From Hyalella azteca (lineage: Eukaryota > Arthropoda > Malacostraca > Amphipoda > Hyalellidae), in contig NW_025932596.1 of the NCBI RefSeq assembly GCF_000764305.2, forward strand, positions 186,001 through 250,000: a DNA stretch of 64,000 nt, read 5' to 3'. The position numbers and the translations under genes are program-made. Shown here in pieces: positions 25,395 to 37,920 of this stretch. Numbering within the stretch: the stretch's first letter is position 1; every line of letters begins with the position of its first letter. The notes under the pieces are model-generated. The model had not been told where the DNA came from. It saw only the letters and a list, made by a program, of their open reading frames with translations, and searched no databases.

Positions 25395-25605
25395 GATATG
25401 TGACTCATCACTCTGCCAGACTATGTGCTTTTGGTTAAAAACGCGGTCAGAGTACGATGTGTGACTCATCACGCTACCAGATATTTTTTTTTGTATCTCA
25501 TCATGCTGCAAGAGTATGTTTTTTTATAGCTCGATCGTCACTCTGCCAGGGCATTTTTATGTGTGTCATCACGCTTGCGGAGTATGTTTTGTGGCTCAGC
25601 TCATA
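25395..25605. repeat. Degenerate CATCACTCTGCCAGA repeats
   Basis: Five to six units of about 40-60 bp built on TGTGACTCATCACTCTGCCA and GAGTATGTTTT. Confidence 0.6.
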
Positions 25606-26250
25606 AGACCGTCGTGTTGTTCAGTGCCTCGTGTGTATATAGGAACTCGATAACAAAGCCTATAATTGCTCGGTATCATTGTTCTCTCGGAATACCCAAG
25701 CCTGTGATTATTATTACCTTTCTTTCGCGACCCCTTCTTCGCTCTTTATAGCCGATCTTAGGTTACCTCTTAAATGCTGCCAGGCCGCGTGGCGCCCACC
25801 CATTCAAAACTACAACCATTCAACTCATTTCTATGAATCTACCGGACTAATTCACTGAACTATTTGTTAATAATCATTTCATTAGATTGTGTGATGCTTG
25901 TCGTTTGACGAATTATTATTTCACAGCTAACTCGTTTACCGATATTGATTTGTGAATGCCTTGTTTGTTTGAAGAAAATGAAGCGTAAATCATTACGTTA
26001 TATCGTCCAAGTGTTATGCATCGATATTAAAATAGTGCTCCATTTTAAATATGACGATTGTAAGTGCATACCAAAGTGTACTTCATAACTAATCTCGCAT
26101 CAGAGGAGTCTGTCCTAACATTCCAGCGTCTTGGAGTTGTCCTATGCACACAAAATACAATCGCGTGGCGAAGCTCGCACCAGCTAAGAGAAGCGATAAT
26201 CCATAGGCGATTCATCGGCGATGACTGCATGCGATCCCGTGGACAAAGAA

Positions 26251-26690
26251 CACTCAAGAAAATTAATGGATCATATTGTCCGAATAGTGACGCACGTCTT
26301 TACCCATAGCACAATAAAAGAGCAAACGTAGCACTGATACTTGCATCTAGTGGGCCAGACTGGGTCAGGATGAATAACACACGAATAAAATAGCATCGAT
26401 TTTTGGACAAAATGTTGCTCATTTCTCTGAGTGTAAGGCTCCCTCCCCATATGCGAGGTAAAAGTGCATCACTATTTTAGCAAAGTCTTCCTCATTTCTC
26501 TAAGTGTCTCTTGCTCATTTCCCTGACGCCCTGCCCCCCCACACGAGAGGTAAAAGTTCATCACTATTATAATTAAGTCTTCCTCGTTTCCCTGAGTGTC
26601 TCTTGCTCATTTCCCTGCGACCCCCACACACGAGAGGTATAAGTTCATCACTATTTGACAAAGTCTCGCTCATATCTCTGAGTGTAAGGC
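26251..26690 (-). mobile_element. Family 1 element with tandemly repeated end
   Basis: Core 26251-26433 starts CACTCAAGAAAATTAATGG and ends TCATTTCTCTGAGTG. The end segment is then repeated two to three more times to about 26690 (TCATTTCTCTAAGTG, CGTTTCCCTGAGTG, CATATCTCTGAGTG) with CGAGAGGTAAAAGTTCATC between. Confidence 0.8.
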
Positions 26691-27457
26691 AGATCTAGGT
26701 TTGAAATAATCAGGCCCACTGGTGGACGCGTTGCCCTCCATGTCGTGGCGCCAAATAGCTTCGGCGTCCGTGTGACGCGCTCCCAGAAGTGTCCTTTGAC
26801 TCCTGAATACTTTGCTCTCCAGGGAAAATTGCTTTTACCTGCGCCGCGTCTCCTTGTGTGTGTTCCGACTCATCAATCCTGATCGCGCCCTTTCAACGAC
26901 TTTCATTTTTCAGTGTGCATTTATACTGAAGGAGCTTCAATCATACTGAAGGAACTTTAGTAACACTGAAGGAACTCGAAAAAACAACTTGACAAACTAC
27001 AAAATTGTCCAGTTTTTTATTCGCAACGTTTTTCTAAATCGAATTTGTCTGTATAGCCTATCTATCTACGCGCAATGGGATTCCTCTGGACAAATTTCTG
27101 CCATCTTTAAAAGTCTGTAGCCAAATTGATGCTAAGAATTATACCTTATTAGCATATTATCTTCTTTATTTCACTTAATTGCCTGATTTTCCATACACAA
27201 GTTCATAGATAACGAATTCTTACACAAAATCCGCTGATAATTGTTGATCATTCCCATTTCAAACTCGTCTCTATGGGGGCCTGCACGTATAGGAAGCGAG
27301 CCGCAAGCTCTTCTTTTGAGATCGAGCGATCACCCGCTGTTAGCATTGATACGGAGCCCACATGAGCCGGCCGTATCACGGTCTCCATCGCGTAATTTGG
27401 TGCTGTGGTCTCCTCGCCTGCTATCTTCGCGCACGTGGTGTGTAAAGATCTCTGTCG

Positions 27458-27625
27458 CTATCAGATGACGGTGGTGAACCCCGTGAAAATTCTGAAACCA
27501 TTATATATATCAGATGACGGTGATAAAAACCGTAGAAATTCTGGAACCATCATCATTTTTCTGCGATGAAGCCCGTGAAAATCTTGAAGCCGTTATCAGA
27601 TGACGGCGATTAAACCCGTGAATAA
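27458..27625. repeat. Degenerate about 48-bp repeats TCAGATGACGG
   Basis: ATCAGATGACGGTGATAAA and CCGTGAAAATTCTGAAACC recur three to four times. Confidence 0.65.
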
Positions 27626-28035
27626 ACCTAAAAAATTATAATATTTTTGTAGACTCATGGCTGCTGGCATTTGAATGATTTTTATCTTCTTAAATTTCTC
27701 TTTTTCGAGCGGCTTTTATGAAGGAATTTGCTCATATTACAGGTTGTGTTGAAAAATCGATCGATTTAGCAACGCGTGATGTTATTTAATTTAACGAATT
27801 GACTCGAAGAATGACCGGTTTGTTATCGATTTATTGAAAATTTAATTGAATTTATAATTTGTTCCCATACCTCGAAGATAACATCAAAATTCTTTGCAGT
27901 ACTTATCACATTCTGAACGTTCCCAAACATCTTCAACATGTTGAAATCTTTGAGCTCGGGTACATGTCCCCGTGAAAAATTACAATGAGTTGTCTGAGAC
28001 CTGCACAATATCTGGCGCTTTACTGTCCAAAATAA

Positions 28036-28210
28036 TTACTAGTTCACAACCCCTTCAGCCAATCATGACGCCTTTTCAAGTTGAACCCACCGATCACAAA
28101 TGAGGAATCGGCCGTTACGTGTGCTTAGGTTGCAACATTTATTTACGCCGCTATGAGGTATACCTAGGCCGCTGCGTTTACTTAGCGAGTTTTGAAAGTA
28201 CGGCTCCGGG
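28036..28210 (+). mobile_element. Family 2 element
   Basis: CAGCCAATCATGACGCCTTT, GAACCCACCGATCACAAATG and TTAGCGAGTTTTGAAAGTAC, with GGCCGCTGCG in the middle. Confidence 0.75.
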
Positions 28211-28410
28211 TTCATAGACTGGGCCTGTGTGTGGGAGGTATCCTGACATGGCATGCGAAGAAGCAACGTCACCGCCTCCAGTTTGTGTTTGAGCGTGCGT
28301 GGCGATGCTAATGGTTAGGCCATCTCATGGTAGCCTTCTGCTGTCCTGCCGAGTCATGCATGCCGAAGCTTCTGCTGGTCATACCTTTATTGGGATACTG
28401 GCCGCAATAC

Positions 28411-28565
28411 CGGCTGCCGAAACGGCTCCTATCGGCTGCCGAAACGTCTCCTATCGGCTGCCGAAACTGCTCCTATCTGCTGCCGAAACGGCTCCTATCG
28501 GCTGCCGAAACGGCTCCTATCGGCTGCCGAAACGCCTCATATCGGCTGCCGAAACGGCTCTATAA
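28411..28565. repeat. 22-bp minisatellite CGGCTGCCGAAACGGCTCCT
   Basis: Seven units with one or two changes each, GC-rich in AT-rich surroundings; open in several frames by chance. Confidence 0.93.
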
Positions 28566-30530
28566 GGCGGCCACGGTGTGAATAATATGTATATACGATG
28601 GTGCTGGTTATATGATGATGCTATGATAAAAATTATTTCTCGCTGACGTTATCACGAGATGAATTTTTTACATTAAACACATACATTAAACTATCTATTC
28701 GAAGTTGATACTATTTTATAAGGCCGTATTTCTGAAACATTGCTGAAATATTCAAAGTACAGCGATTCAGAGGAAAATTGAAGGATTCATGAAAATACTT
28801 CAAATATTGCTCACTGACACGTTCTAAGTTATAGCTAGAATAGGATTCACGTAGTGGCAAACATTCCCTTACTTCCTGCCTGTTTAGCATTTGTTATTCA
28901 TATGCTTATTAGGCTTAATGTAGGCCTATTTAGCCAATAGTTAATTATCATCTCTTGGCGTGGCTCCTCTGTACAAGAATTGCGGTACAAGTTTCCTCAC
29001 AGCTTAGAGCTCAGGCGTTCCCACATCGCGTTAGCTCTGATTGATGCTTCTCTTTGGTCTATGAGGCTAATTCGCTGCTCTCAATAGTTTAGAGGTTACA
29101 TGGCTGCTCTCATTCATACAATATCAATGGTAACTTATGGTAATGTTCGACCACCCCTAGGCCTATCACAATATTGCTTCCGTGGCCGTGTACCAGCTTA
29201 CTTTATTTTGCTTGCCGCTCCATGTAACATTTTGGACACTGTTCGTATTCGCCATGAATTATATCTAAACTTGTGTTCGTATATATTTTCATTACAGAAA
29301 TTTTACACGTTTGTAATATTTTCAATCCTTACTAAAACAGGTTTATTTCCAAATACGTTTTCTGGAAGTTAAGCGCAGCTCTGTAGTAATCGAATTGTCT
29401 GTGCGCTCCTCAACGTCCGTCAAGCGGGAATTTTTTTCGTGCGTGTGAATTCTATAGGCCTGCACCGTTAACAGGCGCCTCTTAGAAAGAGGCACAAAAA
29501 CGCCTCTGTAAAGAAGTCAGGAAGGCTTTCCAGAGTATCAGTTAAATTATGACTGAGTGACTGCAACTCTATGGGCGCGAGCGTGCTCTCAGATTTTGCG
29601 TTTGGTAGCTTCTATAGTTGCTTAGGCCTGAGATTGTTGTAGGCTGTTGTAGCGCTGAATGACGTCTGCAACCGTTTATAATGAAATTTTATTTCATAAA
29701 ATGTCTCATGTTAGTTGCTTGATCGATGGTGTTAAATCTTATATTCTCACTTCTATAAAATCTTGATACGCTTTAAGAGAGTATGTTCTTCCCACTTGAA
29801 TTTATGTTTTGGAGCTCAAAACTTATTTTCAGTTAACAAGCCCATTTTTCTTCTCTTTTCCTCCCTCCGTGGATTGATTTTTCCTGTAAGCGAGGTAGTA
29901 TTTCACGACGTTCAAATATTAGTTACGTTTTATTTAAAATGCAGTTTTTGCCTAAGGCATATTTACTTCATAACAATCTCTTTATTTTAATTTATTTCTC
30001 ACGTAGCATCGAGCGTGCGCAGACTTCGTGCATTCAAGTTCTTTCTAAATCTGCTTCAGCTTACATATGCTTTACTATTCAACTTCTTTTCTGGAGTTTT
30101 TGGTATTAATAAGTTTTGTATTTCGTCGCAATTTTTTTAATGAAAACCCTGCTTTTACTCACCCATCTATACACGACAAGGGTCAAAATTTTGACGACCG
30201 TCAACAACCTCGTGAGGTAAGGCTCCTAATTTGACAATACCTTCATACCCTAGCTTAAAACATTTTAATTGTTTGAATCGACGATCAAGCTCATTATAAG
30301 GTTAGTCATAGAGGTTCACATAGCATTTCGAATACGTCTTAGAAAGTATGCAATAGGCCATGCTGCCGCATGAAGAATGCAGTCGCGTGTTGTGTGGCCA
30401 TGCGCCTGTACGCGCCCTCAGCTGCTCGGGTGGAGGCGCGCACAAAGCTGACAATAGCGCCTGCGCCTTGACGCGATCACTGCTAATAGTAATTCCTGTG
30501 CACATACTTTCAAAAAAAAAAGTTAAGAGA

Positions 30531-30650
30531 TCGTAAGTTCAACAGCCAATCATTGACGGCCTTTCAAGCGAAATCCACCAATCATAGACAAGAAAATAGA
30601 ACGTATAAGTACTTACGTTCACTTAGCGAGTTTTGAAAATATGGCCCCTG
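30531..30650 (+). mobile_element. Family 2 element
   Basis: GTAAGTTCAACAGCCAATCA at the left, AATCCACCAATCATAGACAA inside, TTAGCGAGTTTTGAAAATAT then GGCCCC at the right. Confidence 0.85.
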
Positions 30651-33574
30651 ATCCACCCTATGGCCGCTGCACGTACGGCTTGGCACTTTAACGCGCTAAA
30701 AGTATACCAGATTTGTGCATGTTGTTGCCGTGAGAATTTGTATTCTAGCGAGTATTATTGATGCTGGTTTTTCTTATGCCCGTTGCACGAATTGAACGCT
30801 CTCAAATTATTGCATATTTCTACAAACTGTTTCCCTGAAAAAAAAAAATGCGTTCACGTATATTCCACATTCTAGGTTATCCATGTATGTCATGCAATTC
30901 ATGACTACAAATTTTTCTGTGTGTTAAGTGCAATATCATAATTATATTTTTGGTGATATTCGGAGTCTTGAGGTTTTGATAGCCCCCCTTCCTTTTCCCG
31001 CGTGTTTGTAAGGGGTTCTGTTGTGTGAGGTGTTCCAGCGTCCCATTCCATGCAGCACCAACAGCCCCCCTCCCGTCAGCAGCACATCTGTTGCGCTGCA
31101 GCGGAATTCTTCATGTTTGAAGGACGTGTGACCATTTCAGCCCAGTAATATTTCGCCAGTGAGACGTTTTTTTTTTAAATATTGCCGTGAATGAATGTCT
31201 ATATTTAAATAATATCTTTATTAAATACGTCAACGTATGTTTTTAATGTATTTATTTTTCTCTCAATATTCATGCACGTTGAAATGTAATGGCCAAAATT
31301 GTTCCCATTTATTTATATATAAGTATTTTAGTCCGAAAAATATCGTCTTAGCGTTGAAGCTCAAATTTTACGTTAATATATGTGACGAAACGATATAACA
31401 TTCTTCCCTTGTTGGTTGTTCATTTTGCTTCGCTTGGTTTCGGATTTAGAAATAAACAGTGGCGGAATCATGTTTAAGCTACTTTACTTACAGTCCCCTT
31501 TGCATCATTTTTCGATATCTCTTTACTTTTTGCCTTAACTTCCAGTTCTCCTGCTCCATTTTCATTTTTCAATCTTAAGCGCGTTAGGTATTAAGAAGAG
31601 CTTTGCTGTTGTGCACTTTTGTGTGGACGCCGCTGCTGTTCCTTTCTTTCCGGTAATTTTGTTCCGTCGTGGGTTGCGCTCTACTATTATATGATTTTCC
31701 CAGCCCCCGCTGCCTGGTTTTTACCCCGGTTCCTATACATGAGCTTTCTGAGTGCACAGGATTTGCAAATAATTTTATGCATCTCATAGAAAAGTATAGC
31801 CAAGTTTTCTGTTACGCGCTGTTTACAACATTTCCCGGAGTGGGGTTAAACAAATAATACGTACGCGATACGTAGTATACAAAATACTTCATGTATCTCA
31901 AGGATTTCAGTTATAGTAGTCCCGGACTTCCTTAGCTCGCGAGCATTTTAGGGGAAAATGAAGTTAGGGTGTTATTTGTCGTGATAATGATATATTTTGA
32001 TCCGTTAGTTTACTTTCACTAGTGGACATATTTTTGTAACTATGCTCACTTGTTAATTTCGCTTAATCAACACATTCATCCATGTACGCGTGTTAGGTTC
32101 TAAACTATTTTTAATGTGGCTGTCGTATTGAAGTCGCATACTCGATTTATAGATGTTTGGCATAATGAAGAACTATTTCCTGTCCGTCAGTATTCTCATT
32201 GATGTGATGGCGTTTTTTAAATCATGTACTTTAATCCTCACTAGTTATTGATAGGTGATTCCGAGCGTTCCTTGCCTCCTGTGTTAGTTTAGCTGCCTCT
32301 CGATCCTCTCTTCACGTCACAATGAAGGAGATTCTTTGAACGAAGCCAGTCGTTCAATAGGTGGCTTCTGCGTGACGTTCGACTAAGTCCTCTTGACTAG
32401 TTTTTACACATTTTTGTTCTATCCACGGCCGCTCAGACTTTTGACCTGACATCTAAAGCCCTTTTCGTGACTTCATGTCAGCGCGGTTCAATAACAGCCT
32501 CCTGTTGGCGACGCTATATAATAGGCTTCTTCTGTTGCTTCGAATGCTTTTGCTGCACGAATTTCACTAAGAATTGATCATTTTTGGACCTACGACTGAG
32601 AGATTTCTGTCGTGTTGTATTCACAATTCTTAACCTATTACGACCCATTGACCTAAGTTCCAGTGTGTTGTACATTATGCACGCTAGTTGAAGTCTTCCA
32701 TTGCAGAGATTTCAGACAATCTGAAATTTTTTTTTTAGTGGTAAGTCGTACGATTTATTCATATGACTGCTCACATTATAAATTAATTTAGTTATTATAT
32801 ATTCTTCTCCATTTAATTGTAATATTTGTTTCGTTTGTGTCCAATGATCGTTTAATTTTCTGAAGATACTGAGTATCTTCGGTCAATTTTCGCGCCTTAA
32901 TATATAAAACTCAAATGGAAAGGCGGGACGTGTTTTCCTATGCAAATCTTCTATTGTTTTGACCAACACGACCAAAGTGGCTGCCAGTCATCTCCGCCAT
33001 TTTCAACGTGAACTTAATCAAGCTTTTTTCCCCATTCGACCTTTTCGACCAACGAATGTATAGAGCTGCCTACCGAACAATGCTTGTTCATATTAAAGCG
33101 GTTTTGCATGATAAGCATTCGGTTCAACCTTCGTTCAATTACTGATTTTGCGAAGCCCTGATTACGATCGCGCATGCCCGCTTCTTACTCTATATTTAGG
33201 GAGCGTACGGTTAAACTCTTACACAATTTTTGTGTACAAGTTCAATATTGTTCTATAAATCTTGCGAGAACATAGAACATTTTCTGTGCTTTTACTGCGG
33301 TGTATAAGTCTCCGGGATGCTGTTTAATACTCGCTTGTTTTGCAAGTTAGCCATAAAAACTGGTTATAGATAAGCTGGGGCGGTGCCACTAGAAGGCCAG
33401 TTGGCGTTCCTAAATTATTTCTGTCCGCGTGTTGCAAACTGCATGGTACACTTCATCCTGCAGACCATCACGTGTGTGGGCTGATATTTCCTTATATGCC
33501 TCTCTTTCTTACCTCTTTCCTTCTTACCTCTTTTATTTCTCAACGTAAATGAAATCATTTCGATTTGTGAACAT

Positions 33575-33680
33575 TGCGTTTTTTTAACTTGTTATCAACT
33601 TTAGGATGATTTAGCCTGTTTAACATAGCGTTTTTTTAATTTGTTATCAATTTTAGGTTGATATAGCCTGTTCAACATAC
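33575..33680. repeat. 54-bp duplication
   Basis: GCGTTTTTTTAACTTGTTAT and TTAGGATGATTTAGCCTGTT occur twice in tandem with small changes. Confidence 0.85.
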
Positions 33681-34045
33681 ATTGAGTCTATTTTTTACTT
33701 TTACTTGCGATGTATCTTCACTTATATGTAAGTATCCATGCTCAGTTATATACTTGTTGGCTTGTCTTCCAGTCGTGCCGTATGTGGTGTTCAGGTCTTG
33801 AAACCGGAACTCCGTCACCGTAGTAGTTTCTCTATAATCTTCATTCCTGTATTCTTAGCTTTTTTAATTCCCCTTATTCACGATTCTGCATGTCGCGTGT
33901 GCTCACGCCCTTGGGTGTTGGCCTGTCGCATAACCATCCATATTTCGGACGCTATACATACGGGTGCCGCGCATGTATGTCGCAACTGTTTATGATTTTC
34001 CACTTTCAATGCCCGAGAATGATTTCATGATTCGGAAGAAGATAT

Positions 34046-34085
34046 ATTTCTTTATAATGCAATATCGATTGCATTATAAAGAAAT
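34046..34085. repeat. Perfect palindrome, 18-bp arms, 4-base centre
   Basis: ATTTCTTTATAATGCAAT, ATCG, then its exact reverse complement. Confidence 0.95.
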
Positions 34086-34180
34086 TATAATGCACTTATT
34101 TTCATGGTATGCACGGATTTATTCACGTGAAGGCAGCAAGGTTCCTTTCTCCTGCGCCTTTCACGAACCTGTCTCACCAC

Positions 34181-34360
34181 CACTCCCACACGGAGCTCAC
34201 TTTGTCCAAATATCGATGCACTTTTGCGATTCTGTGGGTCATCCTGATCCAGTTTGTCTCGACGAAAGAACTTGTCAGTGCTACGTTCGCTATCTGTTCG
34301 TGCATTGGGTAAGAATTTGGTCACTATTTTCACATTATGACCCGCTCATTTTGATGAGTG
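34181..34360 (+). mobile_element. Family 1 element
   Basis: Contains TTGTCCAAATATCGATGCAC, GTGGGTCATCCTGATCCAGT and TTATGACCCGCTCATTTTGA, ending GATGAGTG. Confidence 0.8.
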
Positions 34361-34670
34361 CAAAACTGATCAGAATTGTGGTGTTAAACTCCTCTGATGA
34401 AACTAAGAGATATAAATTATATTACCGCTCAGCATTGGAAAAGGTTAGTCAAGGATATTTTACAAAACAATTAATAAATTTTATCTATTTATGAGTAGAT
34501 GATTTGAAGTGTTCTTTGAACACTTCTTCTTCTGTCTATTCATATCTTAAACCTTATTAATAATATCTTATTATTATTACAATATATTATGCTTGTTAAT
34601 ATATTGTAGTAGTTGCTTGCTAAACTAAAATGCATTCGCATCGTCGTCAACTTAATATTGGGTGAAAGTT

Positions 34671-34826
34671 CCATCAGAGAAATTAACGAGACTGTGTTTA
34701 AATAATGATGCACTTTTATGGGTCATTTTGACCCATGCAGTTTGTCCCCGTTAACGTTGTATTTTGCCAAGTGCATAAAGTGTGTCGCTATTTGTACAAT
34801 GTGACCCATTCATTTTTCTGAGAATT
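34671..34826 (+). mobile_element. Family 1 element, diverged
   Basis: CATCAGAGAAATTA at the left, GATGCACTTTTATGGGTCAT inside, ACCCATTCATTTTTCTGAG at the right; only about 310 bp from the previous copy. Confidence 0.7.
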
Positions 34827-35164
34827 CATTCCACAGCCCTTGAAGAATATTTATCGTCATTATTGAAAGTTAGTATAATCATGACTGGGAAGTAACATGA
34901 GCTTAATCTGTTTCTGATTCCTAATTGATATTGTTTTTATTTTCTAATGAATTTATTTGAATAAGAAATTTGCTCTTTCCAAGTGTGAGTATATAGCCAG
35001 AAATAAGTTGCTATATACTATATAGCCAGAAATACTTGCTTACATGTGCTTATCTCCTGACCTACTACACCTTATCTCGTCAGTTCGCAGCTTCCTCTCT
35101 TAGCACTACTCAACTTTCCTTCCGTGCTGTTGTCCCAATCTTCTCAGCACGGTTAGCATCTTCG

Positions 35165-35322
35165 TAATTATAATAATATATCTCAGTACTCACTGCAGTG
35201 AGTGAGAGCGCATTTTCTCGTCGACGAAAACTTGAGGTCACGGACGGACGGACAGACAGACGGACGTACAGACATGGCGAGCACAATAGTGCATTTTTTT
35301 CATAAATGAGAAAATGCTCTAA
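35165..35322 (-). mobile_element. Family 3 element
   Basis: Reverse orientation: CTCACTGCAGTGAG, then AGCGCATTTTCTC at 35207, GGACGGACGG-type repeats, and GAGAAAATGCTCT at 35308-35320. Confidence 0.85.
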
Positions 35323-35357
35323 AAAGGATGCAATTTTCATTGTTTTGTGGAGAATGC

Positions 35358-35465
35358 CACTCAGAAAAATGGATGGTTCAAATTGTCCAAATTGTGACAC
35401 TTTTTTATCCAAGCCCAAGCAGTGAGCGGACGTAGCACTGATACGCCCGTTTGCTGTGCTATACT
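35358..35465 (-). mobile_element. Family 1 element, left part, interrupted by a minisatellite
   Basis: Starts CACTCAGAAAAATGGATGG, with AAATTGTCCAAATTGTGACA and GTAGCACTGATACGCCCG. At the internal TACTGGGCCAGA motif it passes into the 22-bp array at 35463. Confidence 0.75.
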
Positions 35466-35760
35466 GGGCCAGAATATGGGCCGAAATGTGTCAGAATATG
35501 GGCCGTAATGGGCCAGAATATGGGCCGTAATGTGTCAGAATATGGGCCGTAATGGGCCAGAATATGGGCCGTAATGTGTCAGAATATGGGCCGTAATGGG
35601 CCAGAATATGGGCCGTAATGTGTCAGAATATGGGCCGTAATGTGTCAGAATATGGGTCGTAATGGGCCAGAATATGGGCCGTAATGGGCCAAAATGTGGG
35701 CCGTAATGGGCCAGAATATGGGCCGTAATGGGCCAGAATATAGGCCGTAATGGGCCAGAC
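35463..35760. repeat. 22-bp minisatellite with two alternating unit types
   Basis: About thirteen units of CAGAATATGGGCCGTAAT preceded by either GGGC or GTGT. In the middle the types alternate, giving a 44-bp higher-order unit. Confidence 0.93.
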
Positions 35761-36288
35761 TACACTTGTCAAAAAAGTACAACACTATTTGGTATATGTC
35801 TGGCAAATTGGATGATTTTGATTGAAAAAAATGTATTTATTGAAGTTCTTGTAACGATTAGGGGCTTCCAATACAGAAGTTCATGCGTTCCCGTCTCAAA
35901 TTTTCTCCCTTCTTAAAAGCTTCATTGGGAAATTCTGAGGCATTTTTGCCCTAAGCGAAGAAAACTGCAACCCACGATTTCCTGGCGCTAAATATTCTTT
36001 GCGCTTTCCGTTGTTCTCATTCGCTTTCGGAAATTTCTAATGCAGGAAAGTCAATTTCAGTTGCGAACGTGAAACTCGAAATTTCTGACTGCTTATTGAG
36101 CCATTTTGTTCATGGTATATACACTTCTTTCTATTCTATAAATATTTCATTGTATTTCGGTACCGTCTCGTCAGTCTTGTCTTGGAATTTGTTCCCGATT
36201 CTTATCACTTTTATTTAAGTAAAAATAATCGACATATTAGGCAATTTTTGCCCATCATTTTGCGTTGCAATCGAGCATCTGGAACGTG

Positions 36289-36449
36289 CACTCAGATATA
36301 TAAGGTAGACTATGTTCAAATATCGATGCAGTTTTGCTTCTGTGTGGGTCAATCGGATCCGGTTTGCCCCGGCAAAAGGTTGTATTAGCGCTACGTGTAG
36401 AAAGTGAATAACTAATGGACAACTTGACCCATTCATTTCTCTCAGCGTA
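36289..36449 (+). mobile_element. Family 1 element
   Basis: CACTCAGATATATAAG at the left, TTCAAATATCGATGCAGTTT inside, TTGACCCATTCATTTCTCTC at the right. Confidence 0.8.
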
Positions 36450-36517
36450 GATCGTTTCTACATAGCAAACTTGACCTTGTGCTGTTTTATTCTGGAAATT
36501 ATATATAATCGTCAAAT

Positions 36518-36640
36518 AATTATGAATTATGAATTATTTTATGAATTATGAATAATTTCACGAATTATGAATAATTGTATGAATTATGAATAATTTTATG
36601 AATTGTGAATAATTTTATGAATTATGAATAATTTTATGCT
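36518..36640. repeat. 19-bp repeat GAATTATGAATAATTTTAT
   Basis: About six units, mildly diverged. Confidence 0.88.
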
Positions 36641-37767
36641 GGTAATTGTGTGGCCGTATGACTGACACTCAACCGGTGTACACGACATAACGCTTCAGAA
36701 GTCGTACTCTTATTATTTCATGAGGTCCAGCGTCGTAATATATAACAACTATCACGAGTGACGACCGTATAATTTCTCTCTCTTGTGTATACCCACATCC
36801 TGCCTGCATCTTAATGTGAACACTTTATTTTTTGAAATTGTAAGTAGAGCTGGAAAATCTTGATTTTTTTCAGTTCGCCAATTTTCGTGTGCAAATTTTT
36901 GTCAAATTTAGCAATGAAAGTGTTAAATTTAGAAAGAAAAGTATTGTAGTTAATTTTTTAAATTCGACCCTGATGTTCTCGAGTACAATTAATATTAAGT
37001 TCGTGCACGTACGTGCCCCCCTCCTCTCCCCTCGCTTCCGTACTCGTTTGATAAAAACTTAAAATAATATAATAGTAATACTTATTATATATCTCAAATG
37101 CTAGTTATATGTAATCATAAATATATGCTCACATTTTTCGTGTTGGTAAGTCGATCCTGTGCTCAGCAAGACGGCAGATACGTGCGCCCGTGGAAATCAG
37201 TCAGTTGCAGCTGCGCGGTAGTCGAGGGAGGATGTCGCGTGCCTTCGTCTTGGCGATCTCGTGAGGTCTTTGTGCCAGTACCTGCCCTAATTATTTTGCT
37301 GTGCTAGTGTAAACTTTTTTGACTCTGTGGTGTCTTTGAATTAATTATTTGAAATATAACTCATGGTTGCAAAGTGTTCATGAAGAAGTTTTGAAAATTT
37401 TGACCCGTGAAGTGAATGAAATTTGATTTTAATGGACTTTGTCAAGGCTTCGCTACCTGTCAAACGATTTAGAGCACATTTTTGTTGGCTTGCTTAAATT
37501 GGGCGTGTGATGAAAGCGTTTATTTACATGAAAAGAAAATCTACTTCCGAATGATGAAGTTTTGTAATAATTGGGTTGAATTCTAAGTGAATGTAGAAAA
37601 AAAATAATGGTACGCCAAAACAAGAATTGAATTCTTAAAGAGGACATTTTTAGTTAAAATCGAGCCTTGTACATACACAGCGTCGTGCCAAAGAAAGGAA
37701 TAGGGTTATAAAGAGGACATATCAGATTTAATTCCGATAAAGTAGCCAAATAGCGGCGAGTCCCGCG

Positions 37768-37873
37768 ATGCTTGAGATGAAGTTGCCGGCGCTGCTACGG
37801 CTGCCGTTCATGAAAGAGAGCGCCAGGGTGTCCATTGTCGACGCTAACTACGACGACGAGGCTTCGCACATCG
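37768..37873 (+). CDS. Probable alternative first exon of AGAP
   Basis: From an ATG at 37768 the frame reads 35 codons (starts MLEMKLPALLRLPFMKESAR, ends DDEASHI) plus one base before GTGAGG at 37874. That is phase 1, exactly what the acceptor at 46275 needs, and the join gives ...[14 protein letters not shown]. An in-frame TAA at 37738 lies upstream with no good acceptor between, so this looks like a true first coding exon. It is GC-richer than its surroundings. Initiator-like TCAGT motifs occur at 37197-37206, but I cannot fix a start of transcription. The product would lack the P-loop and switch regions and keep the rear of the G domain, PH, ArfGAP and ankyrin parts. I do not recognise the 35 residues. 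Transcript evidence is needed to prove use. Confidence 0.6.
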
Positions 37874-37920
37874 GTGAGGCATTCCCAACACTTGGCCTAT
37901 ACTTTAGAAAAAGTTAAAGA

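Larger units (their letters stand above)
7088..37767. other. AGAP long intron, first part: repeats, no supported exon
   Basis: About 30.7 kb between the GTPase exon and the alternative first exon. I see tandem repeats, three families of dispersed elements, the gag-like scrap at 20371 and several ORFs without recognisable domains. No conserved exon was found. Stretches not named in other entries (for example 9000-9660, 14500-15990, 16150-19480, 28600-30530, 30650-33570) show only AT-rich unique sequence. Confidence 0.6.

Noticed and set aside
28299..28581. Two overlapping frames with Ser-Tyr-Arg-Leu-Pro-Lys-type repeats
   Set aside because: Both are translations of the 22-bp minisatellite at 28411-28565.
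31020..31140. Coding-like GC-rich patch with a TTCCAG acceptor-like start
   Set aside because: No donor in a usable place, two frames equally open, and no family resemblance.
33964..34494. 176-codon + strand frame
   Set aside because: Runs through a palindrome and a family 1 element; no domain.
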